Assembly (NCBI GenBank): GCA_022393335.1
Contig: JAJEKB010020935.1
Location: 721,012 to 785,011 of the forward strand
Source: Macrotrachela quadricornifera
Taxonomy: Eukaryota; Rotifera; Eurotatoria; Philodinida; Philodinidae
Direction: 5' to 3'
DNA length: 64,000 nucleotides
The notes under the pieces were generated by a model that made no database searches, was not told where the DNA came from, and worked only from the letters and a program-made list of their open reading frames with translations. Made by a program: the position numbers and the translations under genes. Positions 54,871 through 64,000 of this stretch are shown piece by piece; the stretch's first letter is position 1, and each line of letters opens with the position of its first letter.

Positions 54871-57800
54871 AAGAACTGAGAATTAGGAATTCGTTCAGTC
54901 CCCTACAATTTAAGCAAAAATACATCATTTTCCATGAGAACTGGCAACTGACATACAAACCCTACACACTTCCTGGTCAGTTCTTCCATCATTACCTAAC
55001 ATTTCATTTCTTTGAACAAATCAAACCTCAATTCCTATCCATATACACTATTCGATTTCTACATCCCTAAGAGAGGAAATGATCGAAGAACAATACCTAT
55101 CAAAGGAATTGAGGAACTGAACAGGACTGATCCACAATTCCTTCTATAGGAACTGACATCATGTTCATCTAACCAGCGCTCCAACAGTCATTTCATTCAT
55201 AGAATGATATGCAAACTTTAATGTAACTATACACTCACACTCATTAAACATACCATTCGCTGAAGTAACCGACTTAAATAGAATTTTGAACAATTTCACT
55301 GATAGTACTCAGGTAGTGTGGTGAATCTGTTTAACGTACCTAGTAGGTACCTATGATAGTTCCTTTGAGGAACTGAGATAATGAATATTAGGAATATATA
55401 AATTCATCAAATCTTTCTTAAAGTTTCAGAAAAAGGTAGGGAATTGAAGAACTGTGACAGTTCTGCTAATAGTTTCTAGGTATTGAAGTCAATCACTTGA
55501 AGGTACCTAGTAGGTACCTATGATAATTTCTTTAAGGACTGAGATTATCAATATCAGGAGGATATATTCCAGTAAAAAGTGAGAGCCAGAGACGCGTGTA
55601 ATTGCAAAGAGTTTCTTAAAAAATGCATCGATATGCAAAATATTTTTTTAATCACCCTCAGGCCATTCATTATCATGGCGGTTATATAAAATATTTTCAC
55701 TTTTTGCGTGTGAATAAAGAAACATCAATACACGTGTGGAGTTGCGGTCTGTAGATACATGCACGGAAACACAATTTTTGAAATTTCTTAATAAAATATT
55801 CGAGATCGTGCATGAAATCTACTCATGCAGATACTCACATGCGCTTCTCTTGCATGTTCATACAAAACGCATTTCTTGCATGAAAATGCTAAAACGTTAT
55901 CTGCGTGTACTTCGAAAATAGTGAGATATTCTCTAAAACCTGTATGTTAACGCAAAAGAAGTGTATTCATGAAAACTAATACTGAATCGATTCTACGTTG
56001 ACATGCGAAGTTTTCCTGCTTTACACTCTACATGCGCTTTCTTGCAAAAATTTAGTTTTTCTATTGAAACGGATTTATTTATTTTCTATAAAGGTTAGCA
56101 CGATTTTCGTATAACTATATTATATTTACTTAAAAAACTTTTTCACTTTTTAAAATTCTTTATTACTGTTGGACTGAAGTGTGAAAGAAATAAAATCATA
56201 CTTTTTTGACTAACTAATTACATTGGTTAAATTGATTTTTTTTAAATTTGAAATCAAGTGACTTTTTTTTAATTCGAAATCAATTGATTTTTGTTTGATT
56301 TGAAATCAATTGATTTCAAATTGAAAAAAAATCAAAAAAAATTAAAAATATCTGATCTAAAATGTTTCATCCTTGAATTGATGTTTTAACCAGGAGAGAA
56401 TGAAAATTTGATGAGACATTCTTTATTTCTCTAATATTTTTGAATAAATTCATTTTTCTAATTAAACTGATTTTTTTCTTTATGATTGATTCGAAATAAA
56501 AAAAACCTAGTTTTCTCCCTTAGTTAGATTTTATGAACATGTATAGATAGTAGTTATCGAATGATCATTTTAAACTCAATTTTGATTATATTTCCTAATG
56601 TAAGTAAATGCTGAAATGGTACAATAGCTCCTGTTATAAAATAAAGTGAGTATGCTCGAATCTTATCTGTGTAAAAATAATTTGTGCGTGTTCATGAAGT
56701 TCACAACATGTCATTATTTTTCTATCGCTATAACATTGTCATGCATGTCCTCGCAAAAGAAAATACCAAGCATGTAGATGCGAAAGCTTCCACGCATGCA
56801 CTCGCGAATATAGTAAACTGTGTGACGCGTCCATATGCATGCTATTTCATAATGATACACGCGTGTACACCTAACGATAATATTCGATTTACATGCGTTT
56901 TTCCGACTTTTGCGTTTGACTGAGATGTCCTGCCGAAGTGCCACTGTTTCCCAAAGTTTAACTTCGACAAACATATTTTGCCGAAGTTCGTGTGAATGAT
57001 AAAATAAATATCAACTATCAAGAAACGAACCATATTTTACGTATTATATTTGACAAATTATTTTTCTTTCATCAAAAGAATAATAGAAAATTTATTTTTG
57101 ACTATTAAGACCAATATACTACTCTTTTCACGAAAATAAAAATTCATTCGAGTTGTACTTTTACGCATTTACTGCGATGCAGACCGAAAGGAGTTTCCTT
57201 CACTGCAAAGATAAAACAATGTTCTATAAAAAAATAAGACTATAAAATTTATTAATGATTCCAACGTAGAAAAAGTGTAACACATTGTACCTTTTATCCG
57301 TTCGAATATCTGCCAGTTTGTCATAATATACAAAAAACAAATTTTTAATTATTCTTTTAATGAAAAAAATAATTTGTAAGATATAATATGAAAGATATTG
57401 TTGACTTCTTCCCAGTTGATATTTATTTTAACATTCACACTAACTTCTGCAAAATATGTTTCTCGAAATTAAACGTTGACGATATGCATTGCCCAAGTTA
57501 TAACTTCGACAAGATCGTCCGTCGTAGTTGAAACCCCGGCAAACAGTGTAACTTAAGCAAGATATATATTCTGCTAATATTGATAATCTCAGTTCCTCGA
57601 GGGAACTATCATAGGTACCTACTAGGTACCTTCAAGTGATTGACCACAATACCTGAGTACTATCAGTGAAATTGTTCAAAATTCTATTTAAGTCGGTTAC
57701 TTCAGCGAATGGTATGTTTAATGAGTGTGAGTGTATAATTATATTACAGTTTGCATATCATTCTATGAATGAAATGACTGTTGGAGCGCTGGTTAGATGA

Positions 57801-58094
57801 ACATGATGTCAGTTCCTATAGAAGGAATTGTGGATCAGTCCTGTTCAGTTCCTCAATTCCTTTGATAGGTATTGTTCTTCGATCATTTCCTCTCTTAGGG
57901 ATGTAGAAATCGAATAGTGTATATGGATAGGAATTGAGGTTTGATTTGTTCAAAGAAATGAAATGTTAGGTAATGATGGAAGAACTGACCAGGAAGTGTG
58001 TAGGGTTTGTATGTCAGTTGCCAGTTCTCATGGAAAATGATGTATTTTTGCTTAAATTGTAGGGGACTGGAAGAATTCCTAATTCTCAGTCCTT
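54871..58094. mobile_element. Palindromic element with about 520-670-bp inverted arms
   Basis: Left end AAGAACTGAGAATTAGGAAT, right end inverted ATTCCTAATTCTCAGTCCTT. The arms pair at high identity: 54890-55370 with 57590-58080, for example CATGAGAACTGGCAACTGAC and AAGGAATTGAGGAACTGAAC against their complements. The left arm holds an extra tandem copy of the block TAGTAGGTACCTATGAT (55347 and 55514). The interior (55560-57580) has no supported gene; 55620-56900 is unusually rich in CATGCG and ACGCGTG words, and another MITE lies at 56930-57545. Confidence 0.75.
56930..57545. mobile_element. MITE nested in the palindromic element
   Basis: The left arm contains AACTTCGACAAACATATTTT, GCCGAAGTTCGTGTGAATGA and AAATAAATATCAACT; the right arm carries TTGATATTTATTTTAACATT, CACACTAACTTCTGCAAAAT and ATGTTTCTCGAAATT as inverted counterparts. 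Outer repeats with the word CTTCGAC occur at both ends. More diverged than the other MITEs. Confidence 0.5.
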
Positions 58095-58668
58095 AGAGGT
58101 CCCTCAATCCTACCCAACCCAACATATGTATATATATTTTTCCATACTAAAATAAATTTCCCAACTCAACCCAATCCAGCGTAGTACATGTACATATATT
58201 TTTCTATGTCGAAATAAATTTCGTCTGGTTGTTTGTACAAGTATTAAGGTAAGTTTCCATGTTTTTTTTTTAATAATCATTTTATTTGAATTCCCTGGAA
58301 ATAGGAACTTACTATGAAGTTCGGATATATACTAATGTTTGCAAAAAACCTTGGAAAACCTTCTTTCAAAGACATCTTCTTCTATACAAGTGCTCTTCGA
58401 ATTGTTTTATAGTGTGGTAGATAATCCACCACGGGTTCTACATAACAATATAATTTTATATTCTTTTGATTCACTTATAAAAATATCGAAGAGGAAAGAA
58501 ATTACACTTCTATATACAACGTGTAGTATATCTGTCGAAGTTTTATTTCTCAAAAAAATTATTTTTGTGGTTACCTATAATAGTAGAGAAACGGCTACTT
58601 AAAAGAAAAATTTATTTTCCAAGTTTTTTGCAAACACCTGTAAATCATAATCTAAAAGAAGTAAGATA

Positions 58669-59350
58669 TATGAGTAAATTCATGGGAACCCAACCACTTT
58701 TGGAAAAAGCTTTCTTTTATTAATTCTTTTCTTGTAGTCAGATAGATAGTCGATAGTAAATAGGTTTGGTCGAAAAAAATTCCTAAATAGTATTTGGCAT
58801 AGAGAAGATTTAAGGTGTTATCTGGAAACAACTATGACGAAGGTAGATCATTTCAGTTACTCGAATATTCTGAACTCATATTTTAGGCACAGGTATGTGG
58901 ATACTAGACTAGCAAAATTTCCAAAGGATTTCTGTTTTCAACGGATTGTTATCAAGCTATACCATTCTTAAGCAATACCATTTTCAAACGATCAAGACAA
59001 AAACACATTTTTCATAATCCATTCATACACTTCGTCTTGCTTAAGAATGGCATAGTTTGATAACAATCCATTGCAAACAGAAATCCTCTGGAGGTATTGC
59101 TAGTCTAATATCCACCTACGTATGTCCAAAATATGAGCTCGGAATATTCGAGTAACTGAAGTGATCTACCTTTGTCATAGCTGTTTCCAGATAATTCCTT
59201 AGATCTTCTATACGTCAAATACTACTTAGGAAATATTTCCGACCAAACCTATTTATTATCGACTATTCATCGAATTATAAGAAAAAAATATTAATAAAAA
59301 AGACTTTTTCCAAAAACTGGTGGACTTTTCATGAATTCACCCATACATAT
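58669..59350. mobile_element. Palindromic MITE, about 680 bp
   Basis: Left arm blocks ACTTTTGGAAAAAGCTTTCT, TAGGTTTGGTCGAAAAAAAT, TTATCTGGAAACAACTATGA and CAGTTACTCGAATATTC have inverted counterparts at 59290, 59240, 59180 and 59145. The centre is near 59010. Confidence 0.75.
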
Positions 59351-59358
59351 ATATATAT

Positions 59359-59742
59359 GGGGTTGACCAGTTTGGTCGGATACCTCAACTTATTTTTCAT
59401 TGTATAGCTTCTCTTCATGGACCAAACCTTATGATTTTTTTACCAGTGATAGTACTAATAAAGAGCTGATAATCTGTTATAGTTTCGATTATATACCTGA
59501 TTGAAAGTTGAAGAAACAGATGACACTTTGAGGTCTTTCGTAAAAATACGCTCTCATAAAGTGATATGGAATGAAGGTACTTGAGTACCTTAGTTTTGAA
59601 AAAGGAATACAATCGAAACTATAGCGGATTTTTAGCCCTTTATTAGTACTATAACTGGTAAAAAAGTCATAAGTTTTGGTCTATGAATAGAAGCTATACA
59701 ATGAAAAATAAGTTGGTGTATCCGACCAGACTGGTCAATCCC
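59359..59742. mobile_element. Palindromic MITE, 384 bp
   Basis: Termini GGGGTTGACCAGTTTGGTCG and inverted CGACCAGACTGGTCAATCCC. The arms pair to the centre (TTTTTCATTGTATAGCTTCT, ATAGTTTCGATTATATACCT). It sits in ATATAT-rich sequence on both sides, suggesting a TA target. Confidence 0.82.
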
Positions 59743-59754
59743 ATATATACATAT

Positions 59755-59990
59755 GAGAACATAACATATTTATGGCTCGATAATATATACAGATAATAAT
59801 AAATTAAAAAAATATACTAAAATATTATTAATTACTGTTCAGTAATATATAAATGATATTCTAAAATAAATGAAAAATTACACATTACAATCGAGTATAC
59901 TTACTGTTAAATATCATTTAAACAAATAATCTAAAGTAAAGAAAACAAAAATTTATATTACGACATAATATTAACTGATTTATGAAACTT
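59755..59990. repeat. AT-rich dispersed minisatellite, third locus
   Basis: Units with TACTTACTGTTAAATATCAT and ATCTAAAGTAAAGAAAACAA related to those at 40240 and 46811, more diverged. Confidence 0.45.
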
Positions 59991-59999
59991 CTGTGTGCC

Positions 60000-60470
60000 G
60001 CTGTGCACTAATGTGTCATTCAGGTAGGCATACGACTGCACACGGTAATACACGATCGTATATAATAGCCGTATATATTCATATACGGAGTTGAGGAGTC
60101 TGCCCAGGTCAGTTAATGCGAAGTTCGTATACACTCGTAAGCGACCGTTTTTTCTCCGTATATCCGTTGTACTTCTCTGTGTACGCCATAAAGATCTACG
60201 ATCGTAATACTAAGCACAGTAATACGGAGGAATACAGCTGTATACGGTCGTATTATGAACGTAAACAATCATTTATGATTCTTTAGAGACTTCGTATTGA
60301 CTAATCTGGGTATTTTGGAACCACCTTGTAATTTTGTACGACCCCCGTATACGGAATCCGTTTCTAGTCATTTTACGCCGTATACTCTTACCGTATATGT
60401 GATCTGTTTACGATTAGTGTGTATCTTCGTTTTTTCTCCATAAATGATCGTTTGCGACCATGGAGGTTCG
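60000..60470. promoter_or_regulatory. CpG-rich region with CGTATACGG-type palindromes upstream of CMTR2
   Basis: GC content and CpG density are clearly higher than the surroundings. Words based on CGTATACGG, TACGATCGTA and CCGTATA recur at about 60045-60095, 60230-60255, 60345-60360 and 60380-60400, plus two ATGATCGTTT-like words. It ends about 90 bp before the CMTR2 start codon. It could be a promoter region with transcription-factor sites, or an unrecognised repeat. Confidence 0.35.
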
Positions 60471-60559
60471 ATCTAGGTAGATATAATTAAATAGTATTGT
60501 TATTTATTTTCTTTTTAGTATTTGATTTATTTATATTTCATTAGATATTTATTCCAATA

Positions 60560-63500
60560 ATGTCGTACAATAATTCAAATAATACTCGTCGAACTTATGG
60601 ACAAGATCGTCGGAATGGGGAGTTTCGTTGTTCAAGAAATGACAATCGAGGTTGGACAATATCTCTTACTGCTGCAGAAGCTGAGTTAGTTAATCGAGGC
60701 AAAGATGAACTGTTTGATAAAAATAGGTCTTTTTCAATAATTACTTCACTTAAAGACAATTCATTATTATCATCCGAGAATCTTTTTAAAACTGACCGAT
60801 GGGAAATCAAGAAATTATTACTGTTAAAACAGCAATTAAATGATACACGAAATCGTTTAAATGAAAAAGATATTAAAGTATGGAAACAACATACAAGGAA
60901 AACAAATATGACAAAAGATGTTGTTTATTCTTTGCGAAATCAAAATTCCATTCAAATGTGTACCAATGCATGGATTAAGATGGCGGAAATATTTTCTAAA
61001 TATACAGACCTTATTCCAAAAGGTAAGTATTGTTTCATGGTAAAAAACAATACAAAAATCCATAGAGTTTAAGTGGAAAACATCTCAAGAAAAATAAGAA
61101 AATTATTTGAAACTTTCGCCTTTCATGGATTCTGTGAACTTCACATATATTTTCAAAGAAAATAGCGAATGCAAGTTTTAAGCCAAGATTTTGCGGATCT
61201 CTTTCGAAATTACAGAGGTCAGAGACTATGGTTGACGCACAGTGAGTACAACTACCTCCGGCAACAGATGAAAACAATCTTCAATAGCCACGTGTACTTT
61301 AGTAATGAGGTCAAAGATCATCGAGTTCGAGTCTTTTCTTAACAACTGATAGAGAGGGATATTTGACAGAACAATAAATACATTTCTCTAGTGGCGAGGA
61401 AGCTTCAATGTTAATGAACATATTTTCTATAGAAACAGATTATACTACGCTTAGTTCTAGGTTACATAGGATATATATCCCATATTTTACCCTCAAAGAG
61501 ACTCTGCCTAGAAGCTTTTTTATCTGGATGTTTTATTTCTTACGCAACGACATTCGTAGTAATTTGTCTAAATTTTTTGTGAGAAATATTTCAATTATAT
61601 GAGAACTAGAGAAATGATTGGTGGCTGAACTTTTTGTTGCAAGACAAATTGTCATAGACAAATCGAGACAAGAAAAAATTTGGTGATTTACAATCGCCTT
61701 TAAGAAGAAGTGCTAGTGAAAATGCTATATGAGAAGCACTATTATCATTCCCTTGACAAGTTTGCTGCTGCAGATATGCGTATGAGACATAAGTGTTCTT
61801 AACACCCACGCTCACCTTCGCATCACATATCCACATCCATAACTACACCATGTCCTAAATAGTATCATTATTTGGGAGTGTGTTTGTTGGCGAGTTGATG
61901 TGTATGTGAATTTGCGTGTTAAGAATATTTATATGTCACAAACACGTTCGCACAATCGAGCTTGTCAAGAGAATAAGAATAGTGCTTTTCATATCATATT
62001 TTGACTAGGAGTTTCTTTTAAAGCCAATTGTAGATTACAAAAGTTTTCTTTGTAAGATTTTGTCCATGGACGAATCTTTTACAACGATTTGCCCTGTGAC
62101 AAAAATCCTAGTACCAAATAATTAAATAAAAAGAAACGTATGGCAAATTAGCCTCAGATCTATATCTATCACGGCTATTTTTTCATCCAATAAAGGAAAT
62201 TCAGCATAATCAATACTTCGCATATCAAATCATAAAAATAGTCAACATTCGACTCATAGTGACAAATAGGCAGTTGTTCTTAAAATTGAATATTGTCAAT
62301 GTTAAAAAGGTTTAATAGTAAAGAGAATTCGTGAAATCGAATTTTTGAACACTATAATGCTGAAAATTTTTAAAAAATATTGCTGTATTGGTAGATTTAC
62401 CTGATGATCAATCGTTCAGAACAGTACATGTATGCGAAGCACCAGGTGCGTTTATATGTGCAACAAACTTCTACCTAAACCAACGTTATGAAAAAAGCGA
62501 TCGGTGCTTACCTCGACGACAGTGGGAATGGACAGGTCTTTCACTTAATCCTTATTATGAAGGCAATGATCAAGAAACTATGGTTGATGATGATCGATTT
62601 ATTGTCGAAACATTAGATAGGTGGTATTTTGGTAAAGACAATAGTGGAAATATTTTGGATATAAATAATATAAAAGGTTTATGGGAGAAAGTTCGAGTGA
62701 GTTATTCATCAAATCTACATTTTATACGCATCTTGATCGACGGTTTTTCTTTCTCGAGTTTAGCAAAATTTGATATAGTTTCGGCTAATTATGCTGAAGG
62801 AAAAAATATTTTAATATCTGTAATGCTACTCTTTACTAAGTGAACTACACTCTATACCTAAGCACTACAGAAAATACGAAATGAACACTAATAAATATGT
62901 AGTTTCTATATTCTCTGCAACAACAGCGCAGCTTTTTTAGAAAAACGATTTTTAAACGTGCTCTTTTTATATTTTGCAATTGTTTGATTTCTTTCGATGA
63001 GCTTTCCATTTATCTGTTCCTATTAGTTATGATCTAAACAGAGAATATTTCCTGTAATTTATTCATGCTTATGCTTCTTCATAACTTTAAATAAGCTCAA
63101 TTTCGAAAACCAGAGAAGCCAAGGCCATGTCCTATGCGGTCGAAGTCGTGCCAGAATCAATGATTTCACCATTATTTACATACCAATTTATCGTGCACTT
63201 AGCCACGGTAAAATCGTCTAAATTAGTAATATTCTGTGAGTTTCCACAAAACAATCGCGATTGCTATAGAATCGTCGATTAATCCTGATATGATTGACGA
63301 TTATTTTTTTTTGAAAAACATGAATCATTTTAACGGAAGCAATTTTGAAGACAGTGTAGAATGGGGCAATTCTGACAGGAAAACAGTGGAATTAGCTAGA
63401 ATATGCAAGCAGTATTCTGATTGGAAATTGTTGGATCTTTTCCGATAATTTCCGATTGATTTTTGTTGGAAAGTACAGGTAGTTACTAGGAGTCCAGACG

Positions 63501-64000
63501 AAAAAAACTGGACAATTTTTGATCAAAATACTACCTCTATATCCTAGCAATTTCTAATGTTTTTCTATCAAATCAAGCGATTTTTCCACGTCTTTCCTGT
63601 GAAATCTTGCGCGACTTCGTAGTCGTACTCTCTGATTTTGAATATATACAAGTTCAGAGGAAAAATAGTAAGATTCAGTCGTCATTGTTGCCGATTAGTA
63701 AATGTTTTGCCATCTATAATACTTTATGTATCAAGGGTTTATTTTTATTAGCTTGATCCGAAATCAACTGGCGTTCATCTCGTAACAGGTGATGGTTCTG
63801 TCGATACATCAGGTGATCCAAATGAACAAGAATCAATTGTATCTGAACTTCATTATTCAGAAGCTATATGTGCTATGGGTGTTTTAATGAAAGGTGGTTC
63901 ACTTGTTTTGAAAATGTTTAGTTTATTTGAATGTGAAACAGTTTGTCTTCTTTATATACTTGCTCTTCATTTTAAATATTTAAGTATTTTTAAACCGGCA
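60560..64000 (+). CDS. CMTR2: Cap-specific mRNA 2'-O-methyltransferase 2, 5' part (window ends inside the gene)
   Basis: Exon 1 is 60560-61022 (ATG to AAAG|GTAAGT, phase 1), exon 2 62395-62696 (TTGGTAG acceptor; CGA|GTGAGT, phase 0) and exon 3 from 63752 (TTATTAG acceptor) to beyond 64000. The joined protein has a charged N terminus (residues 1-155) ending in CTNAWIKMAEIFSKY, then the FtsJ-type methyltransferase start HVCEAPGAFICATNFYL (SAM-binding CEAPGAF), WEWTGLSLNPYYEGND, the catalytic-core Asp in HLVTGDGSVDTSGDPNEQES and the Lys in GGSLVLKMFS. CMTR2 methylates the 2'-O of the second transcribed nucleotide (cap 2). These motifs and their order separate it from CMTR1. The C-terminal catalytically dead lobe lies outside the window. 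Intron 1 (1.37 kb) holds a MITE; intron 2 is 1.06 kb with no supported gene. Confidence 0.9.
61625..62110. mobile_element. Palindromic MITE in intron 1 of CMTR2
   Basis: The left arm holds AAGCACTATTATCATTCCCT, TTGACAAG and CAATCGCCTTTAAGAAGAAG. The right arm (61965-62110) carries inverted counterparts GTCAAGAGAATAAGAATAGT, GCTTTTCATATCATATTTTG and AAAGCCAATTGTAGATTACA. The ends pair at TTTTTGTTGCAAGACAAAT against ATTTGCCCTGTGACAAAAA. It lies wholly within the intron. Confidence 0.68.

Larger units (their letters stand above)
46952..58312. mobile_element. Host MITE of the nest, expanded to about 11.4 kb by insertions
   Basis: Left terminus ATAAGTTCATATTTCCAGGA with the next block TTCAAATAAAATGATTATGG; right terminus inverted, ATTTTATTTGAATTCCCTGG then AAATAGGAACTTAC (58312). 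The pairing continues inward through CCATGGGAATTTACTTAAAT against its diverged complement near 58250. The closest uninterrupted relative (40382-40629) is 248 bp, so nearly all of the 11.4 kb is inserted material: a Tc1-like element, a LINE, a SINE, a palindromic element and MITEs, plus host minisatellite. Confidence 0.65.

Noticed and set aside
54837..55070. 77-codon frame rich in Phe and Gln
   Set aside because: It runs along the left arm of a palindromic element, and the inverted copy does not keep it.
46952..58312. Giant Maverick/Polinton-type element suggested by inverted ends 11 kb apart
   Set aside because: No integrase, DNA polymerase B or capsid frames are present; the same termini bound a 248-bp MITE elsewhere, so nested insertion explains the length.

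Overview
The window looks like a nuclear segment from a small, AT-rich, intron-bearing metazoan genome, most likely a bdelloid rotifer (Adineta/Rotaria type). The reasons are short GT-AG introns, many old DNA transposons of different superfamilies, an ADP-ribosyltransferase fused to a long kinesin-light-chain-type TPR array (a family I associate with bdelloids), and a gene that looks bacterial in origin. The organism assignment is inference. I see no bacterial operon, rRNA, tRNA gene or CRISPR array.

Layout. 1-7.4 kb: a seven-exon minus-strand gene for a single-pass membrane protein of unknown function, with an 8-bp-TSD hAT-type element in intron 1 and a palindrome in intron 2. 7.5-11.5 kb: copy A of a large DNA transposon family, cut off inside its transposase and joined to the middle of an intron of a leucine-rich-repeat gene remnant (11.5-12.5 kb). 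13.3-13.6 kb: eIF4A-like helicase remnant. 17.1-20.9 kb: intact ART-TPR gene (1283 aa). 22.4-23.0 kb: palindromic MITE. 23.5-25.4 kb: apparently intact Harbinger/IS5-type transposon. 25.5-28.5 kb: intact intronless 983-aa fusion of HypX (formyl-THF/CO chemistry) with FolD (methylene-THF dehydrogenase/cyclohydrolase). 28.7-36.3 kb: transposon graveyard (mariner, MITE, copy B of the large family with a 1155-bp foldback element bounded by a perfect 9-bp duplication, hAT transposase tail). 36.9-40.6 kb: eroded coding remnants and palindromes. 40.6-41.7 kb: intact 358-aa protein with two HxT motifs of the 2H phosphoesterase type plus a zinc ribbon, its stop codon lying in a MITE terminus. 42.4-46.8 kb: MITEs, Merlin and mariner remnants. 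47.0-58.3 kb: a nest in which one MITE has been expanded to about 11 kb by successive insertions (Tc1-like long-TIR element, LINE, MITE, SINE, second palindromic element, further MITE). 58.7-59.7 kb: two more palindromic MITEs. 60.6-64.0 kb: 5' part of a CMTR2 cap-2 methyltransferase gene running off the window.

How the genes relate. The five likely functional host genes (membrane protein, ART-TPR, HypX-FolD, 2H/zinc ribbon, CMTR2) show no shared pathway and are separated by transposon clusters. The coherent new biology is inside two proteins. In HypX-FolD, FolD would make the 10-formyl-THF that the HypX formyltransferase consumes. In the ART-TPR protein, an NAD-dependent transferase is tethered to a long protein-interaction array.
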